From the NCBI GenBank assembly GCA_937917025.1, contig CALFSF010000021.1, positions 1 to 14,499 of the forward strand: a DNA stretch of 14,499 nt. Direction: 5' to 3'. This document shows, in pieces, positions 1-6,617 of the stretch; position 1 is the first letter of the stretch, and each line of letters starts with the position of its first letter. A program made the translations under genes and the position numbers. The notes beneath the pieces were generated by a model. It saw only the letters and a program-made list of their open reading frames with translations, ran no database searches and was not told the origin of the DNA. This DNA is from an uncultured Paraburkholderia sp. Lineage in GTDB: Bacteria > Pseudomonadota > Gammaproteobacteria > Burkholderiales > Burkholderiaceae.

Positions 1-272
1 GCCTTCTTGCGGCCGAGCCGGTCGCCAAGATAGCCGAAGATGAACGAACCGATCAGCGTGCCGAACAGGCCCGCGCCGAACACCGGCCCAAAGCCGCCGC
101 GCGCCACGTGCCAGTCCTTGATGATGGCCGGCGCCGCGAACGACACAGCCGTCTGGTCATAGCCGTCCATCAGCATGACCAGGAAACACCAGAACAGCAG
201 GCCGACGGCGAAGCGTCCCGTCTTCTGCTCTTCTATCAGTACCGCGATGTCGAAAGTCCGGTCTGCTTGCAT
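1..272 (-). CDS. MFS transporter, aromatic acid:H+ symporter (AAHS) type, N-terminal part only
   Basis: Partial gene that runs off the left edge; about 90 residues are visible, read leftwards from an ATG at 272-270. After a short cytoplasmic N-terminus (MQADRTFDIAVLIEEQK) comes a first membrane helix ending in MLMDGYDQTAVSFAAPAI. The D-G-Y-D motif in helix 1 is typical of AAHS carriers such as PcaK and BenK. Helix 2 follows, then the MFS loop 2-3 signature GYLGDRLGRKK. Family members take up aromatic carboxylates with protons across the inner membrane. The gene lies downstream of the porin on the same strand, with a 220-bp gap, so it may have its own promoter (see 383-411). Its place beside a catabolic cluster suggests that it imports the cluster's substrate; that is inference. 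The family call is firm; the substrate is unknown. Confidence 0.88.
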   Translation of the reverse strand, partial: MQADRTFDIAVLIEEQKTGRFAVGLLFWCFLVMLMDGYDQTAVSFAAPAIIKDWHVARGGFGPVFGAGLFGTLIGSFIFGYLGDRLGRKK

Positions 273-382
273 GTGTACCCCATTTACCTCGCCCTCGGCG
301 CGCGCGCCGGGTCGGCTCGCGTGCGCTTCGCGCTGTTGCTCCTGACATCTCTCATGGCGACGCCACGTCGGAGAGCCACAAA

Positions 383-411
383 CTATAAGGTGGCGACCCG
401 GCGCACCTCAA
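383..411 (-). promoter_or_regulatory. Candidate sigma-70 promoter for the MFS transporter gene
   Basis: On the minus strand a TTGAGG box (411-406) is separated by exactly 17 bp from TTATAG (388-383), about 110 bp before the transporter ATG. Both boxes are imperfect matches to TTGACA/TATAAT, but the spacing is ideal. I found no convincing rho-independent terminator for the porin in the 273-492 gap, so read-through from the porin is also possible. Confidence 0.4.
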
Positions 412-492
412 TCACAAAATAGCGATGAAGAGATCGAAAAGTGTGAATAGACCCGTTTGCATCCCGTTTCACCGTACGATGGCGCCTCCGCT

Positions 493-1584
493 TCAGAACA
501 TGTGATTGATGCCGATGCGCGCGACCGTCTGGCTGCCGCTCGTCGACGGCTGATAGCCGAACTGCGCGGCGCGCGCACCTGCCCCCGAAGCGCGCTGCAG
601 GCCGACACCGGCATAGACCTGTGTGCTCTTCGACAGGTAATCGGTCAGGAACAGGTTGTACTGGTTGATCGCGAGGCCCTGAAACGTCGAATGATCCAGC
701 GAGAGGCCCAGAATGTAGAAGTTCTTGCCGCCGCTCAGGTCGATGTTGACGCCCGCCTGATAGTTGTTCAGCGTCGCGGAGCCCTCGTCGTTTTCCAGCT
801 TCACACTGGAATACGTCAAATGCGGCGTGAAATAGCCGACCTTCACCGAGCCGCCGACCGCAAGCGTGCTGTAACGGCTCGCATTGAACATCGTGCCCTG
901 TTTTAGCGGCTGGCCGAGCAGCGAAGACAGGCTGAACGTGCCGAAAATGTCCGCGGTGCGGTTGTGGGACATCGTGTATGCAATGCCGAGCTTCACCAGG
1001 TCGTTCGCGTACTGCGCGCCGAGGCTGTATTGACGGCCGTCGCTGAAATTGCCCGCCTGGTTGCCGAACGCGTTCATCGCGCCCGCCTGGAAGCCGTGGA
1101 AATTGATCGACTCGAACTTCACCGCGTTGTTCATCGCATGGTTGTTCGCGAGGCCGTCCAGATTGCCCGGCGTATAGAACGACGAGATGCCCGGTATCGA
1201 GTTGTTCAGACGGCCCACGTACTGATACACATAGTCGTTGATGTTGCCGAAACTGAGCGAGCCCCAGCGATCGTTCGTGAGGCCGACATACGCCTCGCGG
1301 TTGAAGAAGCTGGTCGGATTGATCTGGGCGCCCGTGGTGGTCACGAAACCCGATTCGAGCCGCGCGAACACGGTGTTCCCGCCGCCGAGCCCCTCCTTGA
1401 TCAACAGCCCCCAACGGTCCGGCTGACGCTTGCCGGACGATTCCTGATACAGATGCTTGCCCTGCGAATTCGACACGAAGTCGACCCCGACGTCCACGCT
1501 GCCGTAAAGCGTAACGGACGACTGTGCCCATACCGGGCCGGCAAGGATCGCGGCGCAACCGCCGACGAGCAGACGAGTTCTCAA
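493..1584 (-). CDS. Gram-negative trimeric porin (Burkholderiales OmpC/porin_4 family)
   Basis: A 363-residue outer-membrane diffusion porin. Residues 1-20 form a signal peptide (MRTRLLVGG...GPVWA) with a probable cleavage before QSSVTLYG, the classic mature start of Burkholderia porins. The body alternates beta strands and Gly/Asn-rich turns, with RWGLLIKEGLGGGNTVFARL and NREAYVGLTNDRWGSLSFG blocks typical of the family. It ends in IGINHMF, with the C-terminal Phe used for BAM-mediated insertion. The length is normal (about 350-390). The start is a TTG with GGAGA 6 nt upstream; an ATG at 1589-1587 is out of frame. It stands divergent from ubiX and heads the minus-strand pair with the AAHS symporter, which suggests substrate entry for this cluster. 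The solute is not predictable. Confidence 0.93.
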   Translation of the reverse strand: MRTRLLVGGCAAILAGPVWAQSSVTLYGSVDVGVDFVSNSQGKHLYQESSGKRQPDRWGLLIKEGLGGGNTVFARLESGFVTTTGAQINPTSFFNREAYVGLTNDRWGSLSFGNINDYVYQYVGRLNNSIPGISSFYTPGNLDGLANNHAMNNAVKFESINFHGFQAGAMNAFGNQAGNFSDGRQYSLGAQYANDLVKLGIAYTMSHNRTADIFGTFSLSSLLGQPLKQGTMFNASRYSTLAVGGSVKVGYFTPHLTYSSVKLENDEGSATLNNYQAGVNIDLSGGKNFYILGLSLDHSTFQGLAINQYNLFLTDYLSKSTQVYAGVGLQRASGAGARAAQFGYQPSTSGSQTVARIGINHMF

Positions 1585-1595
1585 CGCATGTCTCC
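1582..1595 (-). promoter_or_regulatory. Shine-Dalgarno and TTG start codon of the porin
   Basis: Read on the minus strand: GGAGA (1595-1591), a 6-nt spacer CATGCG, then TTG (1584-1582) opening the signal peptide. The ATG inside the spacer (1589-1587) is only one base from the SD and reads ATG CGT TGA, a two-codon open frame whose TGA overlaps the TTG start. The TTG is the only start giving a signal peptide of the right length directly behind an SD. Confidence 0.75.
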
Positions 1596-1880
1596 AGTGT
1601 TTTTATCGTTCGCCGGCCCCTCTTCCGGACCGGCGTCGTGCATCGGATATCCCGCCGGGGCCGATCGATTGCCCCGTTGCCAGATGCGGGACAGAGTTTA
1701 ACGGCTCCGATTTACGATTTGAATCGCGAATTTTTTATCAATCAATAGAACATTCCGAATACTCCGCCAGGGTATTTACCGATTAATTACAAAATGCCGC
1801 ATATCGCCTCGGACATAATGAATCGTTGTGCTAACATCCGCGACGTCCTGATTCAATTACCGTTTCATCGGAGAGCACAG
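1596..1880. promoter_or_regulatory. Divergent porin/ubiX control region
   Basis: This is the 285-bp non-coding region between the divergent porin and ubiX. The middle (about 1690-1800) is AT-rich, unlike the flanking genes. It holds the shared element at 1734-1746, a short palindrome CGATTTGAATCG (1715-1726; 5-bp arms), GGTATTTACC (1771-1780; 4-bp arms), and a 6-bp stem CGGGGC/GCCCCG (1656-1661 and 1671-1676) that would lie in the porin leader. A possible porin promoter is TTGATT (1745-1740), a 17-bp spacer, then TCAAAT (1722-1717), so the shared element would overlap its -35. For ubiX, CATAAT (1814-1819) and an extended -10-like TGCTAACAT (1829-1837) are candidates without good -35 boxes. 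The ubiX SD is GGAGAG at 1870-1875. Confidence 0.55.
1734..1746 (-). promoter_or_regulatory. Shared 13-bp element, copy 1 (porin side)
   Basis: Read on the minus strand the sequence is ATTGATTGATAAA. The identical 13-mer occurs on the plus strand at 2641-2653, upstream of the monooxygenase gene. Each copy points toward its downstream gene (porin here). It could be a regulator-binding half-site, perhaps for the linked LysR protein. The simple GATT repetition means chance is not excluded. Confidence 0.45.
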
Positions 1881-2459
1881 ATGCATTTCAGCGCAGTATC
1901 GCCCCGGCGCCTCGTCGTGGGTATCAGCGGCGCGTCGGGTGTCGTGTACGGCGTCCGGCTGCTGCAGTTGCTCAGGCAGCTCGACATCGAGTCGCATCTG
2001 GTGATGAGCCGCTCCGCGCAGGTCACGCTCGCGCACGAGTCGCCCTACAGCGTCGCCGACGTGCGCGCGCTCGCGACGGTGACCTATCCGAACACCGACA
2101 TCGGCGCGGCCATTTCGAGCGGCTCGTTTCCTGTCATGGGCATGATCGTCGCGCCCTGCTCGATCCGCTCCCTGTCCGAGATCGCCACCGGCGTGACGAG
2201 CGGCCTGCTGTCGCGCGCGGCCGACGTCACGCTCAAGGAGCGGCGCCGGCTCGTGCTGATGGTGCGCGAAACGCCGCTGCATCTCGGCCATCTGCGCAGC
2301 ATGACGAGCGTGACCGAGGCCGGCGCGATCGTCTATCCGCCGGTGCCGGCGTTCTACGCGAACCCGGAAACGCTCGACGACATGGTCGACCATACGCTCG
2401 GCCGCGTGCTCGACCTGTTCGGAATCGAAACGTCGGTCGTGCATCGCTGGGGCATGTAA
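1881..2459 (+). CDS. ubiX: UbiX-family flavin prenyltransferase (prenyl-FMN synthase)
   Basis: A 192-residue cytoplasmic enzyme that joins a dimethylallyl group to reduced FMN, giving prenyl-FMN, the cofactor of UbiD-type decarboxylases. Visible signatures are the flavin/phosphate loop GISGASG (14-20), SSGSF (79-83), MIVAPCSIRSLSEIATG (88-104), RAADVTLKERRRLVLMVRE (112-130) followed by TPLHLGHL, EAGAIVYPPVPAFY (146-159), and a C-terminal helix with DDMVDHTLGRVLDLFGI. Length matches the family (about 185-210). The start at 1881 has GGAGAG 5 nt upstream; an in-frame ATG at 1794 would add 29 residues not seen in the family and has no SD. A UbiD partner is encoded 9 kb downstream on the same strand, which argues for a catabolic role rather than ubiquinone synthesis. 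It is divergent from the porin and separated from the monooxygenase by 241 bp. Confidence 0.93.
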   Translation: MHFSAVSPRRLVVGISGASGVVYGVRLLQLLRQLDIESHLVMSRSAQVTLAHESPYSVADVRALATVTYPNTDIGAAISSGSFPVMGMIVAPCSIRSLSEIATGVTSGLLSRAADVTLKERRRLVLMVRETPLHLGHLRSMTSVTEAGAIVYPPVPAFYANPETLDDMVDHTLGRVLDLFGIETSVVHRWGM

Positions 2460-2700
2460 CGGGCGGCGCGACGGGCCACCCGGCGAACCCGCCACCACAC
2501 GACAAAAGCCATTTCCGGCCGGCCGCCGGCATTATCAAAATTCATTAATAAGACGTTCGGATTCTTTTGCTTCTTTAGCGACGGGTGTTGATTTAGAGTG
2601 GTTTCGTTTTCAAACGGGATCGCATTAAAAAGATTTATCGATTGATTGATAAATTAACCCGATAAGAGAAGTGTCATTACAAAAGAGGTCGAAACGTCGA
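2460..2700 (+). promoter_or_regulatory. AT-rich control region upstream of the monooxygenase gene train
   Basis: This is a 241-bp gap with no gene. The first 70 bp are GC-rich and include a small stem, GCCGG/CCGGC (2518-2530), with no T-run after it. From about 2530 the DNA becomes markedly AT-rich, as expected of a promoter. It contains the 22-bp inverted repeat and shared element at 2633-2654. No clean -35/-10 pair could be chosen. The monooxygenase start has only a loose SD (GAGG at 2685-2688, 12 nt from the ATG). Confidence 0.5.
2633..2654 (+). promoter_or_regulatory. Inverted repeat containing shared 13-bp element, copy 2
   Basis: Perfect 7-bp arms ATTTATC (2633-2639) and GATAAAT (2648-2654) flank an 8-bp centre, GATTGATT. 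The right part, ATTGATTGATAAA (2641-2653), repeats exactly the element found on the other strand at 1734-1746. It lies 47 bp before the monooxygenase ATG. The layout, a dyad in an AT-rich promoter gap, is typical of a transcription-factor site; which factor binds is inference (the linked LysR is the obvious candidate). Confidence 0.45.
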
Positions 2701-3888
2701 ATGAAGATCGTCATTGCAGGAGCCGGTATCGGCGGCCTGACGGCTGGAGCCGCGTTGTTGGAAAAGGGCTTCGACGTCACCATCCTTGAACAGGCCAAGG
2801 CGCTGGGAGAAATCGGCGCTGGCGTGCAGTTAAGCCCGAACGCGACGCGTGTGCTGTACCGGCTCGGCGTCGGCGAGCGCCTCGAGGGGCTTGCCTGCGA
2901 ACCACCCGGCAAGCGCGTGCGGCTCTGGAACACCGGCCAGACGTGGCCGCTGTTCGACCTCGGCGCGGCGTCGCGCGAGGTGTACGGCTATCCGTATCTG
3001 ACCGTGCATCGCGCGGACCTGCATCAGGCGCGCGTCGATGCCGTACGCGCGTTCAGCGCGGATGCGATCCGGCTCAACGAAAAGGTCGAGGGCATCGTGC
3101 AGAAAGGCGGCAAGGTCGAGGTGCAGACCGTCTCCGGCGGCGTCTACGAAGCCGACCTGCTGATCGGCGCGGACGGCGTGCATTCGCGCGTGCGGCGTGC
3201 GCTCTTCGGTCCTGACGAGCCGGTGTATTCCGGCGTGATGGCGTGGCGCGGCGTGATCGACATCGAGAAGCTGCCGGAGCACATGCGCACGCCGTACGGC
3301 ACGAACTGGATCGGCCCCGGCGCGCACGTGATTCACTACCCGCTGCGCGGCCACAATCTGGTCAACTTCGTCGGCGCGGTCGAGCGCGACGGCTGGCAGG
3401 TCGAATCGTGGTCCGAACGCGGCACGATCGACGAATGTCTCGCCGACTTCAAGGGCTGGCACGAAGACGTGCGCGCGATGATCTCCGCGATCGACGTTCC
3501 GTACAAGTGGGCGCTGATGATCCGCGAGCCGATGACGCGCTGGACCTCCGGCCGCGCCACGCTGCTCGGCGACGCGTGTCACCCGACGCTGCCTTTCCTC
3601 GCGCAGGGGGCGGGCATGGCGCTCGAAGACGGCTACCTGATCGCACGCTGCCTCGGCCAGTACGACAACGACCTGCCACGCGCGCTCGAACGGTACGAGG
3701 CGCTGCGTCTCGACCGGACCTCGCGCATCGTGCGCGGCGCCGCGGCGAACACCACGCGCTTTCACAACCCGGCGCTCGCGCATGCGGAAGGCGCGGCGGA
3801 ATACGTCGATCGCGAATGGAGCGAAGAGCGCGTCAAGGAACGCTACAACTGGCTGTTCGAATACAACGTGGATACGGTCGAAGTCTGA
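2701..3888 (+). CDS. Group A FAD-dependent aromatic monooxygenase (salicylate / 3-hydroxybenzoate hydroxylase-like)
   Basis: A 395-residue single-component flavoprotein hydroxylase using FAD, NAD(P)H and O2 to hydroxylate, sometimes with decarboxylation, a phenolic or hydroxy-heterocyclic ring. Motifs in order are the N-terminal Rossmann GAGIGG (7-12) with the ribose-binding acid E30, the DG motif LIGADGVHSRVRR (154-166), and the GD motif GRATLLGDACHPTLPFLAQG (284-303) followed by GMALED. Length is normal for the salicylate hydroxylase/3-hydroxybenzoate 6-hydroxylase/NicC group. I chose the ATG at 2701, where MKIVIAGAGIGG begins directly with the first beta strand; a GTG at 2671 would add a basic ten-residue extension. 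It is the first gene of the plus-strand train, 28 nt before the VOC gene. Substrate and regiochemistry cannot be read from the sequence. Confidence 0.9.
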   Translation: MKIVIAGAGIGGLTAGAALLEKGFDVTILEQAKALGEIGAGVQLSPNATRVLYRLGVGERLEGLACEPPGKRVRLWNTGQTWPLFDLGAASREVYGYPYLTVHRADLHQARVDAVRAFSADAIRLNEKVEGIVQKGGKVEVQTVSGGVYEADLLIGADGVHSRVRRALFGPDEPVYSGVMAWRGVIDIEKLPEHMRTPYGTNWIGPGAHVIHYPLRGHNLVNFVGAVERDGWQVESWSERGTIDECLADFKGWHEDVRAMISAIDVPYKWALMIREPMTRWTSGRATLLGDACHPTLPFLAQGAGMALEDGYLIARCLGQYDNDLPRALERYEALRLDRTSRIVRGAAANTTRFHNPALAHAEGAAEYVDREWSEERVKERYNWLFEYNVDTVEV

Positions 3889-3916
3889 TCGCCTCCACCG
3901 CACAAGGAGACACCCC

Positions 3917-4447
3917 ATGTCCGCCCTCCCGCCGATTCTCGGCCTGCATCATTTCGCCTGGCGCTGCCGCAATGCCGAAGAGACGCGTCATTTCTACGAA
4001 GACATTCTCGGCCTGCCGCTCGTCCATCTGATCCGCCTCGACCGCGTACCGAGTACCGGTGAATACTGTCCGTACGTTCACCTGTTCTTCGAAATGGCGG
4101 ATGGGTCGAACATCGCGTTCTTCGATCTCGGCGACAACACCGCCGCCGAACCTTCGCCGAACACGCCGCCGTGGGTCAACCACATCGCGCTGCGACTCGC
4201 GACGCTCGAGCAGCTCGAGGCGATGAAACAGCGGCTCGTCGAGCACGGCATCGACGTGCTCGGCGTGACCGACCATCACTTCGTTCGCTCGATCTACTTC
4301 TTCGATCCAAACGGCTTCCGGCTCGAACTCACCGTGCCCGTCGCGCCGGCCGAAACGCTGGACCGCTATAGAATGCAGGCTCGTCCCGCGCTCGACGCGT
4401 GGGCCGAGGAACAAAAAAGAGCCGTACCGGAGACACCCGCCGCATGA
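3917..4447 (+). CDS. VOC-superfamily metalloprotein (glyoxalase/extradiol dioxygenase fold)
   Basis: A 176-residue protein with two beta-alpha-beta-beta-beta modules. The first begins LGLHHFAWRCRNAEETRHFYEDILG and the second PPWVNHIALRLATLEQLEAM. Likely metal ligands are H12 (strand 1), H89 (VNHIAL) and E137 (GFRLELT), with D70 at the fourth position of glyoxalase-type sites. The H/H/E set equals the 2-His-1-carboxylate triad of type I extradiol dioxygenases, but other VOC enzymes (isomerases, epimerases, lyases) place ligands similarly. IYFFDPNGFRLEL is the usual C-terminal strand block. AAGGAGA lies 6 nt before the ATG, and the gene overlaps the FAH start by 4 bp (ATGA), which implies translational coupling. 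It is the only protein in the window that could open a ring with O2; that role is inference. Confidence 0.82.
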   Translation: MSALPPILGLHHFAWRCRNAEETRHFYEDILGLPLVHLIRLDRVPSTGEYCPYVHLFFEMADGSNIAFFDLGDNTAAEPSPNTPPWVNHIALRLATLEQLEAMKQRLVEHGIDVLGVTDHHFVRSIYFFDPNGFRLELTVPVAPAETLDRYRMQARPALDAWAEEQKRAVPETPAA

Positions 4448-5790
4448 CCCCCCTCAACGCCACCCACGATCCGGCCCGACATAGCTGGGTCGAATCGGCT
4501 AACCGTCCCGATACGGACTTCCCGATCCAGAACCTGCCGTTCGGCGCCTTCGAGCGCAACGGCGAACCGCGCGCCGGCGTGGCGATCGGCGCGCACGTCG
4601 TCGACCTGCGCGCGCTGCGCGACAGCGGCCTGCTCGCAGCGGGCAGCGATGCGGCCATCGCGTGCGAGGCCGCGGGCGACGGCACGCTGAACCGCTTGAT
4701 GGCGATGCCGCCCCGGTATCCGGGCGCGCTGCGCGCCGCGCTGTCCGATCTGCTGAAGAGCGATTCGCCGCAACGCGCGAGCGTGCAGCAACACATGCAG
4801 GCACTGCTGCCGCGTATCGATGAAGTCGCGCTGCGGCTGCCGTGCGAAGTGGGCGACTACACGGACTTCCTCACGTCGCTGCATCACACTGAACGGCACG
4901 GCCGCTACAAGGGTCTTGCCGATCCGTTGCCGGCGGCTTTCAAGTCGCTGCCGATCGCCTATCACGGCCGCGCGTCATCGCTGCGCGTGAGCGGCGGCGA
5001 AGTGCAGCGTCCGCACGGCCAGTACCGCGACGCGAACGGACAGGTCGTGTTCGGCCCCGCGCCCGCGCTCGACTTCGAACTCGAAGTCGCCGCGTGGATC
5101 GGCGAGGGCAATGCGCTTACGCAGCCGATCCCGGTCGATGCCGCGCACGCACACATCTTCGGCTACTCGCTGCTGAACGACTGGTCCGCGAAGAGCATCC
5201 AGTGGTTCGAGCAGGTGCTCGGGCCATTCCTCGGCAAGAGTTTTCATTCGAGCGTGTCGCCGTGGATCGTCACCGCCGAGGCGCTCGCGCCGTTCCGCAA
5301 GGCGCCGGTGCCGCGCGCGAAGGACGATCCGCCGCCGATGCCGCATCTGCACGGCGCACTCGACCAGCAACAGGGTGGCCTGCATCTCGAGCTGTACGCG
5401 CATCTGTCGACGAACGGGCTGCGCGAAACCGGCGCACAGCCGGTGCGGATCACGCACACGCATCTGGACAACCTGTACTGGACCTTCGCGCAGATGGTCG
5501 CGCATCACACGAGCAACGGCTGCAACCTGCGCACCGGCGACCTGCTCGGCAGCGGCACGATTTCCGGCGCGGCCGACGAGGCGCGCGCGTGCATCACCGA
5601 GCTGACGGACGCCGGCAGGCATCCGCTGCGGCTGCCGAACGGCGAGACGCGCACCGCGCTCGAGGACGGCGACGAAATCGTATTGAGTGCGCGCGCAACG
5701 AAGCCGGGCGCGGTATCGATCGGCTTCGGCGAATGCCGCGGCCGCATCGCACCGGCGCTCGTGGGCCGGCAGGCGGAGATCGCGGCATGA
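4444..5790 (+). CDS. fahA: Fumarylacetoacetase-family hydrolase (full-length FAH type)
   Basis: A 448-residue protein of true fumarylacetoacetase architecture: N-terminal SH3-like domain (SWVESANRPDTDFPIQNLPFGAF, 14-36) and the C-terminal FAH beta-roll. FAH hydrolyses a carbon-carbon bond of a 1,3-diketo acid. By alignment from memory with mouse FAH, the metal ligands D141, E212, E214 and D246, catalytic H148 and E386, Y173, Q253 and K265 are kept. YHGRASS (173-179), GPFLGKSF (260-267) and NGCNLRTGDLLGSGTISG (358-375) are also present. Several pocket positions differ: Y128 is L143, R237 is K250, and R142 is probably K156. This suggests a substrate other than fumarylacetoacetate. The ATG overlaps the VOC stop (ATGA), with GGAGA 10 nt upstream; its own stop overlaps the next gene the same way. 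No homogentisate dioxygenase is nearby. Confidence 0.9.
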   Translation: MTPLNATHDPARHSWVESANRPDTDFPIQNLPFGAFERNGEPRAGVAIGAHVVDLRALRDSGLLAAGSDAAIACEAAGDGTLNRLMAMPPRYPGALRAALSDLLKSDSPQRASVQQHMQALLPRIDEVALRLPCEVGDYTDFLTSLHHTERHGRYKGLADPLPAAFKSLPIAYHGRASSLRVSGGEVQRPHGQYRDANGQVVFGPAPALDFELEVAAWIGEGNALTQPIPVDAAHAHIFGYSLLNDWSAKSIQWFEQVLGPFLGKSFHSSVSPWIVTAEALAPFRKAPVPRAKDDPPPMPHLHGALDQQQGGLHLELYAHLSTNGLRETGAQPVRITHTHLDNLYWTFAQMVAHHTSNGCNLRTGDLLGSGTISGAADEARACITELTDAGRHPLRLPNGETRTALEDGDEIVLSARATKPGAVSIGFGECRGRIAPALVGRQAEIAA

Positions 5791-6554
5791 CCCAGGCGCT
5801 CAACGGCTACGTGAAGGTCGGTAACGGCCCGCGCAAGGTGCTCGCGATGAGCGGCTGGTTCGGCAGTGCCGAAGACTGGCAGCCGCTCGTGCCGGCGCTC
5901 GACACCGATGCGTTCACCTACGTGTTCTTCGACTACCGCGGCTACGGCCGCTCGCGCGAACGCGACGGCGCGTTCACGTTCGAGGAAGCCGCGCAGGACG
6001 TACTCGCGCTCGTGAACCATCTCGGCTGGGACCGCTTCAGCCTGATCGGCCATTCGATGGGCGGCGTGGCGATCCAGCGCGTACTGCTTGCCGCGCCCGG
6101 CCGCATCGAGCGGATGGCCGGTGTGTCCGCCGTGCCCGCGTGCGGCTCGCGCATGGACGAAGGCCGCCTTGCCGCGTTCCGCGCGGTGGTGGACGACGCC
6201 GCGCAACGCGCCGCGGTCATCGCGTTCTCGACCGGCAACCGCCTGTCGCCGCGCTGGAGCGCGCATCTCGCGGGCGAATCGCAGCGGCTTTCGCGCGCGG
6301 ACGCGTTCGCGGCCTACCTGCCCCACTGGGCGGCGAGCGACTTCTCGAGCGAAGTGCAAGGCAACGCGGTGCCGGTCAAGCTCTTCATCGGCGAACACGA
6401 TCCGACGCTGACGGCCGACCTGATGACGCGCACGTGGCTCGCATGGTATCCGCATGCGGCGCTCGAAACGCTGCGCAACGCGGGCCACTATCCGATGTAT
6501 GAAGTGCCGGTCGCACTCGCGACCGCACTCGAGGACTGGCTGAAACCGGCCTGA
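5787..6554 (+). CDS. Alpha/beta-fold hydrolase
   Basis: A 255-residue single-domain alpha/beta hydrolase with an apparent complete triad: nucleophile S90 in IGHSMGG (87-93), acid D205 in FIGEHDPTLT, and H234 in NAGHYPMYEVP. FFDYRGYGRS (47-56) is the usual strand-4 block. The oxyanion loop reads SGWFG (22-26) rather than HG-G. Possible reactions are ester, amide, formamide or carbon-carbon hydrolysis of a ring-opened intermediate, as in meta-cleavage hydrolases or the NicD deformylase; the sequence does not decide. Start and stop codons overlap with the FAH gene (ATGA), so the two are probably translated together. No signal peptide, hence cytoplasmic. The family is certain, the substrate open. 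Confidence 0.88.
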   Translation: MTQALNGYVKVGNGPRKVLAMSGWFGSAEDWQPLVPALDTDAFTYVFFDYRGYGRSRERDGAFTFEEAAQDVLALVNHLGWDRFSLIGHSMGGVAIQRVLLAAPGRIERMAGVSAVPACGSRMDEGRLAAFRAVVDDAAQRAAVIAFSTGNRLSPRWSAHLAGESQRLSRADAFAAYLPHWAASDFSSEVQGNAVPVKLFIGEHDPTLTADLMTRTWLAWYPHAALETLRNAGHYPMYEVPVALATALEDWLKPA

Positions 6555-6581
6555 CGACTGGCGCAGCCGCAATCGGCCGCA

Positions 6582-6600
6582 CGCACCGGGGTCCGGTGCG
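6582..6600 (+). repeat. Perfect hairpin in the hydrolase / Mo-hydroxylase gap
   Basis: Arms CGCACCGG (6582-6589) and CCGGTGCG (6593-6600) pair perfectly over 8 bp around a GGT loop. No T-run follows, so this is not a standard terminator. It ends 7 nt before the SD (AGGAG, 6608-6612) of the FAD-subunit gene, in the 63-nt gap that divides the monooxygenase/hydrolase genes from the Mo-hydroxylase genes. It could protect or process mRNA, or tune expression of the second block; this is inference. Confidence 0.55.
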
Positions 6601-6617
6601 CGGCGGCAGGAGACATC

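Noticed and set aside
1794..1880. Longer ubiX start at ATG 1794
   Set aside because: No SD precedes it and the 29 added residues are not part of the UbiX fold; ATG 1881 has GGAGAG at ideal spacing.
2518..2530. GC stem GCCGG-CCG-CCGGC after ubiX as a terminator
   Set aside because: Only 5 bp, and the following sequence is ATTATCAAAA rather than a T-run; kept only as a remark.
2671..2700. GTG start for the monooxygenase
   Set aside because: It would add a basic tail (SLQKRSKRR) before the Rossmann strand; ATG 2701 fits the family start, although its SD is loose.
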